From NCBI RefSeq assembly GCF_031157525.1, contig NZ_JAVIXR010000006.1, positions 124,001 through 188,000 on the forward strand: a DNA stretch of 64,000 bases, read 5' to 3'. This DNA comes from Marinobacter sediminicola. Its GTDB lineage: Bacteria > Pseudomonadota > Gammaproteobacteria > Pseudomonadales > Oleiphilaceae. Of this stretch, positions 53,503-63,343 are shown piece after piece. Under the pieces are notes generated by a model. The model did no database searches. It worked only from the letters and a program-made list of their open reading frames with translations, and was not told where the DNA came from. Numbering within the stretch: position 1 is the stretch's first letter; each line of letters starts with the position of its first letter. Made by a program: the position numbers and the translations under genes.

Positions 53503-53985
53503 TCAGTGGTCGTCAGCAATCCAATGCCCACTGCGCCCGCCTTTCTTCTCCAGCAAACGCACCTTGCCAATTTCCATGCCCTTATCGACGGCCTTGCACA
53601 TGTCGTAAAGGGTCAGTGCTGCGATACTGGCGGCTGTCAGAGCCTCCATTTCGACGCCTGTCTGCCCGGAAAGTTTGCACCGGGTCAGTATGTGTACCGA
53701 TGCGCCGTCTGCCCCTGCGGTTAGCTCCACCTTCACTGATGTGAGGTTCAGGGCGTGGCATAACGGAATCAGATCGTGGGTTCGTTTGGCGGCCATGATT
53801 CCGGCGATACGGGCGACGGCCAGCACATCACCTTTCGGGTGCTCCCCGTCGATGATCATCCGGAGGGTTTCTGCCGCCATGTGAATGGTCGCTTCGGCGC
53901 GCGCTTCACGTTCCGTTACGGCTTTCTCCGTAACGTCCACCATGCGGGCTTCACCCTTGTCGTCAAGATGGGTCAGTTTACTCAC
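53503..53985 (-). CDS. moaC: Cyclic pyranopterin monophosphate synthase MoaC
   Basis: This 160-residue enzyme turns the MoaA product (3',8-cyclo-7,8-dihydro-GTP) into cyclic pyranopterin monophosphate in molybdenum cofactor synthesis. Conserved residues are in [40 protein letters not shown], and [20 protein letters not shown] with KAVDKGM. moaA and the other mo genes are not seen. ribA starts 63 bases downstream on the same strand; both use GTP-derived intermediates but in different pathways. Confidence 0.97.
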   Translation of the reverse strand: MSKLTHLDDKGEARMVDVTEKAVTEREARAEATIHMAAETLRMIIDGEHPKGDVLAVARIAGIMAAKRTHDLIPLCHALNLTSVKVELTAGADGASVHILTRCKLSGQTGVEMEALTAASIAALTLYDMCKAVDKGMEIGKVRLLEKKGGRSGHWIADDH

Positions 53986-54105
53986 GGTGTCTCCCGGGGT
54001 TCAGTGTCAGTAAGTAATGAGTGCGTAGTACTAAAACGCAGTACCAAAATAAGTATCGAGCTGCAGGAGCATACCAGAGATGCAGGACAGCGCGGCGAAT
54101 CCAGG

Positions 54106-55089
54106 TCAAGCCTGAGGCCACCAGTATCGGATCCCGGCGATACCTTGAGCGCCTGCCTGCTGAGCTTCATCAAGATCTTCTGGCTGCAGCCCTCCCAGCC
54201 CGAAAACTGGAATGGGTGCGCTTGCGACCAGATCACGGAATCCCGCCCAGCCCAGCACGGGAGCGCCCGGGTGCGTCTCTGTGGGCTTTACCGGGCCAAG
54301 CGTCACATAGTCTGCCCCAATCGCCACCGCATGATCTATCTCACGGGCGTTGTGGCAGGAAACCCCAAGCCATACCCCATCGGGCACAGGCCTTGCCTCA
54401 AGTTTTTGGGCCTCTCGCCATGGCAGATGCAGCCCGGCCGCATCGGGGGCATCATCAAACGCAGCAGGCGAGCCATGCACCACAAGGCCGACACCGGCCC
54501 CCTCACACATGTCTAACGCAGCTTCGGCAAGAGAGGCATAGCTTTCTGTATCCAAAGCCGGTACCCGCAACACAATCAACGCTGAATGGTCTTGCTCTGA
54601 CAAATTCACAAGTGCCCTGCTTAGGAGCTGGCCGGGGTTGTCATCAGAACTGAACCCGCCGGTTATCGCCAGCAAGCAAGGGAGCTGCAGGGCCCGGATA
54701 ATTGGTCGGTTAGCTGCCGGAAAATCCTCATCCCGTAGGCTTTCAGGGCGAACCCACTCTATGGGCTGCCCTTCGCGGCCATGAGCGTCACCCTCGGCCT
54801 GATCCGTTCGCCAAACATCCAGAAACACCCGCTTGTCGCCGTAGTCGTGGCGGATACCAATCACTGGTCGCAAGGAGCTCTCCGGTATGTTTAAACCGGT
54901 TTCTTCGGCAATCTCCCGAACCAAGGCAGCCTGTACCGTTTCATCCGGCTCAACTTTTCCACCGGGAAATTCCAGCAAACCACCTTGATGGACATGGTCG
55001 GGGCGGCGGGCAATAAGCACACGCCCCTGGCGGACAATGACGCCCACCGCGACATGAACTTCCCGAGTCTCACTTTCTGCCTGGGCCAT
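54106..55089 (-). CDS. MutT (Nudix) - ThiE-like fusion protein
   Basis: This 327-residue protein has two domains. Residues about 8-135 form a MutT-type 8-oxo-dGTP pyrophosphatase with a complete Nudix box, GGKVEPDETVQAALVREIAEETGL. Residues about 150-325 resemble thiamine-phosphate synthase (ThiE): GVGLVVHGSPAAFDDAPDAA, GVSCHNAREIDHAVAIGADY, and VTLGPVKPTETHPGAPVLGW. The ThiE half may be a catalytic relic or a second enzyme; the fusion is known in Pseudomonas-type genomes. It follows argJ by 2 bases. Confidence 0.93.
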   Translation of the reverse strand: MAQAESETREVHVAVGVIVRQGRVLIARRPDHVHQGGLLEFPGGKVEPDETVQAALVREIAEETGLNIPESSLRPVIGIRHDYGDKRVFLDVWRTDQAEGDAHGREGQPIEWVRPESLRDEDFPAANRPIIRALQLPCLLAITGGFSSDDNPGQLLSRALVNLSEQDHSALIVLRVPALDTESYASLAEAALDMCEGAGVGLVVHGSPAAFDDAPDAAGLHLPWREAQKLEARPVPDGVWLGVSCHNAREIDHAVAIGADYVTLGPVKPTETHPGAPVLGWAGFRDLVASAPIPVFGLGGLQPEDLDEAQQAGAQGIAGIRYWWPQA

Positions 55090-55091
55090 AC

Positions 55092-56309
55092 TTAGCTGCG
55101 ATAGTCTGCGTTGATGGTGACATAGTCATGGGAGAAATCGCAGGTCCAGACGGTTTCGCTGATATCGCCCCGCTTAAGATCGATAGCGATAGTTATCTCT
55201 TCCTGATCCATAACCGCCTGCCCTCGCTCCTCGGAATAATCCTCAGCGCGTCCACCGTCGCTCACAAGACATACGTCTCCGAGATGAATTTCCAGGGCGT
55301 TAACGTCCAGATCCACCACCCCAGCCCGGCCTACGGCGGCCAGAATGCGCCCCCAGTTGGGATCTGATGCAAACAACGCGGTCTTCACCAGAGGTGAGTG
55401 AGCGACGGTATAAGCCACATCCAGAGCCTCCTGCTGGGCCGCTGCACCATTAACCTGAATGGTAATGAACTTGGTGGCACCTTCACCGTCACGCACGATG
55501 GCGTGGGCGAGATCCATATAGATATCTTTCAACGCCGCCTTAAGCGCCGGCAAGTGCGGGCTGTCGAGAGTAATTTCCGGACCGGCGTACTGACCGCTGG
55601 CGATGAGCGTACAGGCATCGTTGGTGGAGGTGTCACCATCAATGGTGATTCGGTTGAAGGATTGCTCCCCTAACTCTGATGCCAAAACCTGCAACGCATC
55701 TTGCGCAATACGCGCATCGGTGGCGATAAAGCCCAGCATGGTGGCCATATTGGGGCGAATCATACCTGCGCCCTTGCTGATGCCGGATATAGTCACTGTG
55801 TGGCCGTCCAGATCAACCTGAACCGATGCGCCCTTGGGCCGTGTGTCTGTGGTCATTATACCGCTCGCCGCTTCCGCCCAGCGATTGTCCGCCGTGCTGC
55901 CCAAGGCTTCTGGCAAAGCGCCCACAATCTTCTGAACCGGCAAAGGCTCACCAATCACCCCTGTTGAGTACGGCAGCACCTCTGCAGCAGTGACGCCGGC
56001 ATGCTCTGCCAAGGCCTGACAACACGCAAGCGCATCATCCATGCCACGGGCACCTGTACCCGCATTGGCATTACCTGTGTTGATCAAAAGGTAACGCGGG
56101 GCTTTTTCAGCCAGATGCTTGCGACTCAAGGTTACCGGGGCAGCGCAGAACTGGTTGCGGGTAAACAAGCCGGCAACACGGCTTCCCGGTGCCAGTTCAA
56201 ACACCACTATGTCCTTGCGTCCAGGCTTCTTGATCCCTGCGCTGGCAATACCCACCTTGACACCTGCTACCGGGGAAAACTCGGGTAAGGTTCCTGGTCC
56301 AACCGCCAT
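55092..56309 (-). CDS. argJ: Bifunctional glutamate N-acetyltransferase/ornithine acetyltransferase
   Basis: This 405-residue enzyme recycles acetyl groups between acetylornithine and glutamate in arginine synthesis and may also start the pathway with acetyl-CoA. It is an Ntn hydrolase that cuts itself into alpha and beta subunits before the Thr of the MATMLGFIATDARI motif near residue 185. DGDTSTNDACTLIA and SDPNWGRILAAVGRAG are conserved. It lies between secA's terminator and the MutT-ThiE gene. Confidence 0.97.
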   Translation of the reverse strand: MAVGPGTLPEFSPVAGVKVGIASAGIKKPGRKDIVVFELAPGSRVAGLFTRNQFCAAPVTLSRKHLAEKAPRYLLINTGNANAGTGARGMDDALACCQALAEHAGVTAAEVLPYSTGVIGEPLPVQKIVGALPEALGSTADNRWAEAASGIMTTDTRPKGASVQVDLDGHTVTISGISKGAGMIRPNMATMLGFIATDARIAQDALQVLASELGEQSFNRITIDGDTSTNDACTLIASGQYAGPEITLDSPHLPALKAALKDIYMDLAHAIVRDGEGATKFITIQVNGAAAQQEALDVAYTVAHSPLVKTALFASDPNWGRILAAVGRAGVVDLDVNALEIHLGDVCLVSDGGRAEDYSEERGQAVMDQEEITIAIDLKRGDISETVWTCDFSHDYVTINADYRS

Positions 56310-56351
56310 CCTGCCGCTCCTGTTGAGAATGCTACTTGTATGAATAGGTCT

Positions 56352-56398
56352 GAAAACGAAAAACCCGCAGTCTGCCAGTTAACTGGTCGATTGCGGGC
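56352..56398 (-). terminator. Intrinsic terminator of secA
   Basis: On the minus strand CCCGCA-(N5)-CCAGTTAACTGG-(N5)-TGCGGG is followed by TTTTTCGTTTT, about 30 bases after the secA stop. The inner CCAGTTAACTGG is itself a palindrome. Confidence 0.75.
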
Positions 56399-56428
56399 TC
56401 CGTACTTTTTTGTGTCAGTGCAGGGTAG

Positions 56429-59161
56429 TCAGCTCACCTTGCCACAGCACTGTTTGAATTTTTTGCCGGATCCGCATGGGCAAGGTTCGTTACGACCCAC
56501 TTTACGCTCCTGGCGCACAAAGGTTTCTGGCGCACCCTGCTCTTCATCCCTTCGTTCGCCTTCGCCTTGCGCTGTCGCACTGGTTTCATCGTGACGCAGG
56601 CGTGCCCGGGCAAGCTCTTGCTCGAGTTCTTCCTTGCGGCGACGCTCAACCTCTTCCATTTCTTCCCGGCTCTGAACCCGAACATGGCAAAGCACGCGGG
56701 TTACATCACGCTTCATGGTATCCAGCATGGTTTCAAACAGGTTAAACGCTTCGCGCTTGTATTCCTGCTTGGGGTTCTTTTGAGCGTAGCCACGCAAATG
56801 GATACCGCGACGCAGGTGATCCATGTTGGAAAGGTGTTCTTTCCACAAGGTATCCAGAACCTGCAGGAACACCTGTTTTTCAAATCTGCGCATGGACTCA
56901 GCGCCGGCAATCTCTTCCTTCGCCCTGTATGCTGCAACGATTTCGTCCAGAATTTTTTGACGAAGATTGTCTTCGTACAGCTTCTTATCCTCATCCAACC
57001 AGGACTGAACTGGCAGATCAACAGCCATTTCGGACTGCAACTGGGCTTCCAGACCTGCTACATCCCACTGTTCAGGCATGCTCTGGGGTGGAATATGCTC
57101 GCTGACCAGCGTATCAACAACATCCTCACGGATGGTATCAACCATCTCGGAGACATCCTCTGAAGACATCACTTCATTGCGCTGGTCGTATATAACCGTA
57201 CGCTGATCGTTCGCTACGTCGTCGTACTCAAGCAGCGTTTTACGCATGTCGAAGTTACGGCCTTCAACCTTGCGTTGGGATTTCTCAATGGCGTTGGTAA
57301 CCATCCGATGCTCAATGGCTTCGCCTTTCTTCATTCCCATAGCCTGCATCAGACTCTTGACGCGATCCGGCGCAAAGATACGCATCAGATTATCTTCCAG
57401 AGACAGGAAGAAACGAGAAGAACCCGGGTCACCCTGACGCCCGGCACGGCCGCGTAACTGGTTGTCTATACGGCGGGATTCGTGGCGCTCGGTGCCCACA
57501 ATGTGCAGGCCACCCGCTTCCAGAACCTGATTGTGGCGTTCTGTCCACTCAGCCTTGAGGCGAGCAACCTCTTCTTCGGTGGGATTATCCAGGGCAGCAA
57601 CCTCGTGCTCCCAGTTACCACCCAGTACAATATCCGTACCACGACCCGCCATGTTTGTGGCGATTGTCACAGCACCTGGCCGCCCCGCCTGAGCAATAAT
57701 CTGTGCTTCCGATTCGTGCTGTTTGGCGTTAAGTATTTTGTGCTCAATACGCGCCTTTTTCAGCAGCATGGAGAGCAATTCAGAGGCTTCAATGGAAGCG
57801 GTACCCACCAGAATTGGCCGTCCCTCGGCTGTAACATCCTTGATTTCATCAATGATGGCGTGGAACTTTTCATCCTGGGTAAGATAGACAAGGTCGTTGT
57901 AATCAATTCTCTGGATCGGCTTGTTGGGCGGTATAACCACCACGTCAAGGCCGTAAATCTGGCGAAATTCGAACGCTTCGGTATCCGCGGTACCCGTCAT
58001 GCCGCCAAGCTTTTCATACAGCCGGAAATAGTTCTGGAATGTTGTTGAAGCCAGTGTCTGGCTCTCAGCCTGAATTTTGAGGCCTTCTTTGGCTTCTATC
58101 GCTTGATGCAGTCCTTCGCTCCAGCGACGGCCCGGCATTGTGCGCCCTGTATGCTCGTCAACAATGACAACTTGGCCACCCTGAACAATATAATCCACAT
58201 CTTTCTGGAACAGGTGATGAGCGCGAAGGGCTGAATGCACGTGGTGCAGCAAGCTCAGGTTGGCTGCAGAGTAGAGGCTCTCACCCTCTTCCAGTAGCTG
58301 ACGACCCAGCAGAAGCTCTTCAACACGCTCATGCCCCACTTCAGTCAATTCAACCTGACGGGATTTTTCGTCGATGGTGAAGTCGCCGGACGACTCGCCC
58401 TCCTCACTGACCTCTCCTTTCTCAAGGCTGGGGATCAGCTCGTTGATAGCCAAGTATGCTTTGGAGCTATCCTCCGCAGCGCCAGAGATGATCAGCGGCG
58501 TACGGGCTTCGTCGATAAGGATGGAGTCAACTTCGTCGACAATCGCGTAGTAGAGGCCACGTTGCACCTTATCGTCGGTGCTGAAGGCCATGTTGTCGCG
58601 GAGATAATCAAAACCGAATTCGTTGTTGGTACCGTAGGTAATATCGGCCTGATAGGCGGCGCGCTTCTCTTCGGGAGGCTGGCCTGCAACAACCACACCC
58701 ACCTGCAAACCAAGAAAGCGATAAAGCTTGCCCATCCATTCAGCATCACGGCTAGCCAGATAGTCGTTTACGGTTACTACGTGCACGCCTTTGCCAGGCA
58801 AAGCGTTCAGATAAACAGCAACAGTGGCGACCAGGGTTTTACCCTCGCCGGTCTTCATCTCGGCAATCCTACCCTCATGCAGGGTAATACCACCGATCAG
58901 CTGCACATCGTAGTGGCGCATGCCCATAACCCGGCGCCCGGCTTCGCGGACGGTGGCAAAAGCCTCAGGCAGCAATGCATCAAGGCTCTCTCCATCATCC
59001 AGCCGACGACGGAACTCGGCAGTCTTGCCCTGCAACTCGGAGTCCGTAAGATTGCCAAACTGCTCTTCAAGCTCATTAACACCCAAGGCCAGCTTGCGCA
59101 TTCTCTTGATTTCTCTGGCATTTTTACTGCCGAACATCTTGGTTGCAAACTTTGAGAACAT
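56429..59161 (-). CDS. secA: Preprotein translocase ATPase SecA
   Basis: This 910-residue motor drives unfolded preproteins through the SecYEG channel. Nucleotide-binding domain 1 has Walker A in [13 protein letters not shown], the second domain ends in the [16 protein letters not shown] and [20 protein letters not shown] motifs, and a scaffold and wing follow. The tail carries the zinc-binding [17 protein letters not shown] (SecB-binding) motif. Length is near the E. coli value of 901. It follows the M23 peptidase gene by 179 bases and has its own terminator. Confidence 0.98.
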   Translation of the reverse strand: MFSKFATKMFGSKNAREIKRMRKLALGVNELEEQFGNLTDSELQGKTAEFRRRLDDGESLDALLPEAFATVREAGRRVMGMRHYDVQLIGGITLHEGRIAEMKTGEGKTLVATVAVYLNALPGKGVHVVTVNDYLASRDAEWMGKLYRFLGLQVGVVVAGQPPEEKRAAYQADITYGTNNEFGFDYLRDNMAFSTDDKVQRGLYYAIVDEVDSILIDEARTPLIISGAAEDSSKAYLAINELIPSLEKGEVSEEGESSGDFTIDEKSRQVELTEVGHERVEELLLGRQLLEEGESLYSAANLSLLHHVHSALRAHHLFQKDVDYIVQGGQVVIVDEHTGRTMPGRRWSEGLHQAIEAKEGLKIQAESQTLASTTFQNYFRLYEKLGGMTGTADTEAFEFRQIYGLDVVVIPPNKPIQRIDYNDLVYLTQDEKFHAIIDEIKDVTAEGRPILVGTASIEASELLSMLLKKARIEHKILNAKQHESEAQIIAQAGRPGAVTIATNMAGRGTDIVLGGNWEHEVAALDNPTEEEVARLKAEWTERHNQVLEAGGLHIVGTERHESRRIDNQLRGRAGRQGDPGSSRFFLSLEDNLMRIFAPDRVKSLMQAMGMKKGEAIEHRMVTNAIEKSQRKVEGRNFDMRKTLLEYDDVANDQRTVIYDQRNEVMSSEDVSEMVDTIREDVVDTLVSEHIPPQSMPEQWDVAGLEAQLQSEMAVDLPVQSWLDEDKKLYEDNLRQKILDEIVAAYRAKEEIAGAESMRRFEKQVFLQVLDTLWKEHLSNMDHLRRGIHLRGYAQKNPKQEYKREAFNLFETMLDTMKRDVTRVLCHVRVQSREEMEEVERRRKEELEQELARARLRHDETSATAQGEGERRDEEQGAPETFVRQERKVGRNEPCPCGSGKKFKQCCGKVS

Positions 59162-59340
59162 AGACCACTGCTTCTTTGATTAAACGGAGGAAGCCGGCAT
59201 TCTAACCTTATTTTGCGGGAGTACAAAAGGCAGGGCTCACATAGCCGAAGTTATGCGGCTATCCTGTGCCAAATACCGGGAGTTAAAGAACCTGATGAGG
59301 CTGGCGGGGGCTTAGCGAACGTCAGGCGATACCTGAGCTA

Positions 59341-60276
59341 TTAGCGACTGGCTCTCTTGATGTAGGTTTCAGGATTTTCGGATTTTCCGTTGCGAATAAC
59401 CTCGAAGTGCACATGGGGGCCCGTAGAACGTCCTGTGCTTCCCATAAGTGCGAGCACCTGTCCTTTCTGGACTACATCACCCACCTTCACCTTGATTGTC
59501 TTGCTATGGGCGTAACGGGTAACCAAACCCTCACCATGATCAACTTCAACCAGATTCCCGTAACCATGACGCTCGGAGGCATAGGTAACTACACCGCCAG
59601 CAACAGAAATAATGTCACTGCCATCCTTCCCTGCAAGGTCAACCCCGGCGTGCCAGGTACGCTTACCCGTGAACGGATCAGAGCGGTAGCCATAGCGTGA
59701 CGACAACCAACCCCATGTGATGGGACGGCCTTCCAGATACAACTCATCCTCGAGCTTTTGACGGGACGATACCTGATCCAGCAAGCGCAACTGCTGCTCG
59801 CGATCAAGCATTTTGCGCTCCAGTTCATCAATCATCCTGGTCAAATCGGGCGCTGAGAATGAATCTGCGGGAAGTGAATCTTCCGGGCCACCAACCGCTG
59901 CCGGTTGATTAAAGTCGAATTCATCACTGGCAATCAGACCGGACTCCACAAAGCGCTGACCCAAGGCATCAAGGCGCAACAGACGACCCTGAATCTCACC
60001 AAGGCGCAGTGTCAGAGCATCTACTTGATCCTGAACATTCTGCTGCAAACCGGCGAGCTCGGCTTTTTGTTCTCCCAGCGTGCCCTGCCAATGGGAAACA
60101 AACTCAGAGTCCGTCGGTTCGCGGGCTTCAGCCTGGCCTACCGCCACGCTATATCCCACCCAGCCTGCAGCTGCTACCAATGCCGCGCCCAAAAGCGCCA
60201 TGGCAATAACAACCGTGCTATTCAGCGCCAGCACACGGGACTTGCCGTGACTCTTGCCAACAAGAATGATATTCAT
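59341..60276 (-). CDS. M23 (LytM) peptidoglycan endopeptidase
   Basis: This 311-residue, inner-membrane-anchored protein has one N-terminal membrane segment (VIAMALLGAALVAAAGWVGY) and a coiled-coil middle (about 55-170, LDQVSSRQKLEDELYLEGRP at its end). The C-terminal zinc peptidase domain carries HxxxD in TWHAGVDLAGKDG and HxH in TGPHVHFEVIRNG. It probably cleaves crosslinks in peptidoglycan. The start is uncertain: ATGs at 60294 and 60276 are both possible. It sits between secA and dciA, as in Pseudomonas. Confidence 0.92.
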   Translation of the reverse strand: MNIILVGKSHGKSRVLALNSTVVIAMALLGAALVAAAGWVGYSVAVGQAEAREPTDSEFVSHWQGTLGEQKAELAGLQQNVQDQVDALTLRLGEIQGRLLRLDALGQRFVESGLIASDEFDFNQPAAVGGPEDSLPADSFSAPDLTRMIDELERKMLDREQQLRLLDQVSSRQKLEDELYLEGRPITWGWLSSRYGYRSDPFTGKRTWHAGVDLAGKDGSDIISVAGGVVTYASERHGYGNLVEVDHGEGLVTRYAHSKTIKVKVGDVVQKGQVLALMGSTGRSTGPHVHFEVIRNGKSENPETYIKRASR

Positions 60277-60506
60277 AGTGTTTTCTGATTTCATCAATGA
60301 ACCGCAACCGTTTCCTGTAGTGTTGCAGCCCGGAATAATCCGAGTGGGTTTGCCATCCTTAGCAACTACTACGTACTGATATATCGCAGCGCCCGGTAGA
60401 CATACTGATTTACAACAAGGTAAAACAACAGTAACACCGGCGCTACGCACAAAACGTGCCGAAGTGTAACCAATCGTTATCGTGGTCGTCGAGAAGAAAA
60501 CGCCTT

Positions 60507-60953
60507 ATGAAACGAAAAAGTGAGCAAAAAATGACCTTCGACAACCTGGGCCGGACGCCGGTTCTGCGCGAACTGGTTGCAAAAGCCAATACCCACCGCC
60601 AGGCTGAAGAGGAAGTAATCGCGCTACTACCGCCTGCGTTGGCACAAGGCACTCGCTTTGTGTGCTGTATCGAGGGCGAGCTAACACTTTCAGCCGATAA
60701 CGCCGGAAGGGCCAGCCAGATACGTTTCCGTCAGCATGAAATCATGGATAAGTTGCGGGAGCACGAGCTGTTCCGATTTGTATGGAAGCTCAAAGTAAAA
60801 GTAGTACCACCAAGATTTAAAGAAAAACCACCGGCGAAAAAGTTAGTCCTCAGTAAAGAAAATGCCCAGCTCCTCACAGAGGAAGCCGGGCACACGAAGG
60901 ATCAAAAACTACGCGAGGTTCTCGAAAAACTCGCAAGCCACGTCCGGGATTAA
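60507..60953 (+). CDS. dciA: DciA-family (DUF721) helicase loader
   Basis: This 148-residue protein belongs to the DciA/DUF721 family, the widespread loader that helps the DnaB helicase onto DNA in bacteria lacking DnaC. The family segment is FVCCIEGELTLSADNAGRAS followed by QIRFRQHEIMDKLREHELF. The N-terminal part is basic (KRKSEQKMTFDNLGRTPVLR). The ATG at 60507 was chosen; a second at 60531 is possible. It is divergent from the M23 gene and convergent with lpxC, the usual place next to lpxC and secA. Confidence 0.9.
   Translation: MKRKSEQKMTFDNLGRTPVLRELVAKANTHRQAEEEVIALLPPALAQGTRFVCCIEGELTLSADNAGRASQIRFRQHEIMDKLREHELFRFVWKLKVKVVPPRFKEKPPAKKLVLSKENAQLLTEEAGHTKDQKLREVLEKLASHVRD
60864..60891 (-). 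terminator. Candidate lpxC terminator within the end of dciA
   Basis: On the minus strand GCCCGGCTTCCTC pairs imperfectly with GAGGAGCTGGGC around a 3-base loop and is followed by ATTTTCTTTACTG. It lies about 75 bases after the lpxC stop and inside the dciA coding sequence. Confidence 0.45.
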
Positions 60954-60964
60954 GGCATCCAGCC

Positions 60965-61882
60965 TTATGCCGGTACCGCCAGCACAGGTTTCATATAGGA
61001 GATGGGGGCAGTTTCTTCGTTATCGAAGGTCACTACTTCCCATGCATCTTCTTCCGCCCTGAGCTTGCGCAGCAGCTTATTATTCAGATCGTGACCAGAC
61101 TTGATGCCACGGAATTCACCAATCAGGCTATTGCCTAACAGGTAAAGATCTCCGATTGCGTCCAGTACTTTGTGCTTGACGAATTCATCATCATAACGAA
61201 GACCGTCTTCGTTCAGGATTTTGTAGTCGTCTACCACAATGGCGTTATCTACACTGCCACCCAGCGCCAGATTCATCGCTCGCAGCTTTTCAATATCGCG
61301 CATGAACCCGAAAGTTCGTGCGCGGCTGACTTCCTTCACGAAAGACGTGCTTGAAAAATCCACGGTCGCAGTCTGGGCACGGCCTTTGAACACAGGGTGG
61401 TCAAAGTCGATGCCGAAGCTCACTTTGAAGCCTTCAAACGGCAGGAAGGTAGCCTTCTTGTCGCCTTCTTCAATCGTGACTTCCCGCTTGATGCGAATGA
61501 ATCGCTTGGCCGCTTCCTGCTCGGCAATGCCGGCAGACTGCAGCAGAAACACGAATGGACCGGCAGAACCGTCCATAATCGGCACTTCTGCAGCGCTCAG
61601 TTCTACATAGCAGTTATCGATACCGAGACCAGCCATGGCTGACAACAAGTGCTCAATTGTCGCCACACGGACACCGTCTTTTACCAGCGTCGTGGACAGC
61701 ATGGTCTCACCCACATTTTCAGCGCAGGCCAGAATCTCGACCACTGGGTCCAGATCGGTGCGGCGGAAAATGATTCCCGAATCTATCGGTGCAGGCTTGA
61801 GAGTCAGGTAAACCTTTTCACCTGAGTGCAGCCCGACACCGGTAGCACGGATCGTGTTTTTAAGTGTCCGTTGTCTGATCAT
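60965..61882 (-). CDS. lpxC: UDP-3-O-acyl-N-acetylglucosamine deacetylase
   Basis: This 305-residue zinc enzyme performs the committed deacetylation in lipid A synthesis. Zinc and catalytic residues are in [31 protein letters not shown] (HKxxD) and [14 protein letters not shown]. Length matches the family. It lies between ftsZ and dciA. A TAGAAT -10 (61912-61917, minus strand) suggests its own promoter, with a poor -35. Its regulation by FtsH proteolysis is known for E. coli; the C-terminal EAVLAVPA-like tail here reads KPVLAVPA. Confidence 0.98.
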   Translation of the reverse strand: MIRQRTLKNTIRATGVGLHSGEKVYLTLKPAPIDSGIIFRRTDLDPVVEILACAENVGETMLSTTLVKDGVRVATIEHLLSAMAGLGIDNCYVELSAAEVPIMDGSAGPFVFLLQSAGIAEQEAAKRFIRIKREVTIEEGDKKATFLPFEGFKVSFGIDFDHPVFKGRAQTATVDFSSTSFVKEVSRARTFGFMRDIEKLRAMNLALGGSVDNAIVVDDYKILNEDGLRYDDEFVKHKVLDAIGDLYLLGNSLIGEFRGIKSGHDLNNKLLRKLRAEEDAWEVVTFDNEETAPISYMKPVLAVPA

Positions 61883-62089
61883 CGGTTCGTTATTCCGTAA
61901 AAATTGGCGATATTCTAAACAAAATCGTGCGTCGAGAATACCAAAAAATACGACTGATTGCTATTTGCGCGGCCCAACACTGCCTAAACTTTAAGCAACG
62001 TAGCTGCAGCAGCCAGCGTTTCGTTATCCGGGTTCATGATTAAAAATTGCAACAATCACTCCCAACCGGATGTCATTTGCAACAGATTA

Positions 62090-63247
62090 TCAGTCAGCTT
62101 GCCTGCGAAGGAATGCGGGAATATCGAGATAGTCGACACCCTGCTCTTCACTTTCCTTGCTCTGATCAATCGCAACATTACCGTGAGATACCGCACGGCG
62201 ACGCAGGATTGCGGGGCGGTCCAGCTGTTTGTAATCTGTTTTACCGTCCAGGGAGCGGGTGTTATCCACCACCTTGGTAGGCTTTTCACGGTCTCCGCCC
62301 AGGCCTGTCGCAACAACCGTTACCTTAAGCTCGTCGGTCATCTCTGGATCAATAACGGTACCAACAACAACGGTAGCGGTATCCGATGCAAACTCACGCA
62401 CAATGTCGCCAACCTCGGAGAATTCGCCCAGGTTCAGGTCCATACCCGCAGTAATGTTGACCAGAATGCCCTTGGCACCCTGCAGGTTGACGTCTTCCAG
62501 CAATGGGCTGCGGATGGCGGCTTCGGCGGCTTCCCGCGCGCGGTTCTCGCCGGTGGCGGTCGCCGTACCCATCATTGCCATACCCATTTCGGACATAACT
62601 GTTTTTACATCAGCAAAGTCGACGTTGATCATGCCGTTGCGAGTAATCAGATCAGCAATACCCTGAACCGCCCCAAGCAGAACGTCATTTGCAGCTGCGA
62701 AAGCATCCAACAGGCTGGTCTTCTTACCCAGCACCGCCAGCAGCTTTTCGTTAGGAATAGTGATTAGCGAGTCAACGCATTCTTCCAGTTCTCTGAGCCC
62801 TTCTTCGGCCAGGCTCATACGTTTGCCGCCTTCAAAGTTGAACGGCTTGGTTACCACGGCAACGGTCAGAATGCCCATTTCCCGTGCAACTTCAGCAACA
62901 ACAGGGGCGGCACCCGTGCCAGTACCACCACCCATGCCAGCGGTGATGAACACCATATCCGCGCCTTTAATAGACTCGGCGATACGATCGCGATCTTCCA
63001 GGGCAGACTGGCGCCCGATTTCCGGGTTTGCCCCTGCTCCGAGTCCCTTTGTGATGTTACCGCCCAGCTGAATGATCTGGCGCGCATCCATTCCAGCCAA
63101 CGCCTGAGCATCTGTGTTGGCGCAGATAAAATCTACACCCTCAATGTCACTGTTCAGCATGTGCCGTACGGCGTTACCGCCACCACCGCCCACACCGATT
63201 ACTTTAATGACAGCGTTTTGTTGGACATTATCGACTAGTTCAAACAT
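62090..63247 (-). CDS. ftsZ: Cell division protein FtsZ
   Basis: This 385-residue tubulin-like GTPase polymerises into the Z ring. The GTP-binding signature is [20 protein letters not shown]. The T7 loop is [14 protein letters not shown], and the flexible linker is followed by the conserved tail [13 protein letters not shown] that binds FtsA, ZipA and MinC. The Shine-Dalgarno on the transcribed strand is GGGGAAGGG. It follows ftsA by 96 bases and lies 207 bases before lpxC. Confidence 0.98.
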   Translation of the reverse strand: MFELVDNVQQNAVIKVIGVGGGGGNAVRHMLNSDIEGVDFICANTDAQALAGMDARQIIQLGGNITKGLGAGANPEIGRQSALEDRDRIAESIKGADMVFITAGMGGGTGTGAAPVVAEVAREMGILTVAVVTKPFNFEGGKRMSLAEEGLRELEECVDSLITIPNEKLLAVLGKKTSLLDAFAAANDVLLGAVQGIADLITRNGMINVDFADVKTVMSEMGMAMMGTATATGENRAREAAEAAIRSPLLEDVNLQGAKGILVNITAGMDLNLGEFSEVGDIVREFASDTATVVVGTVIDPEMTDELKVTVVATGLGGDREKPTKVVDNTRSLDGKTDYKQLDRPAILRRRAVSHGNVAIDQSKESEEQGVDYLDIPAFLRRQAD

Positions 63248-63343
63248 ACCCTTCCCCTTCGTGCTGTTTTCAGCCTTGTTCCAGGCTGTTAATTCGAGAT
63301 CGTTTTTTTCGAGATACCTTCGTTTACTGCTTGCCCGGAACCG

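Noticed and set aside
52740..54000. FMN or molybdenum cofactor riboswitch near ribA or moaC
   Set aside because: The gaps before both genes are short (63 and about 120 bases) and hold no multi-stem structure that I could recognise.
59321..59336. TCAGG-CGATA-CCTGA hairpin after the M23 peptidase gene as a terminator
   Set aside because: Only five base pairs with no T-run; too weak to call.
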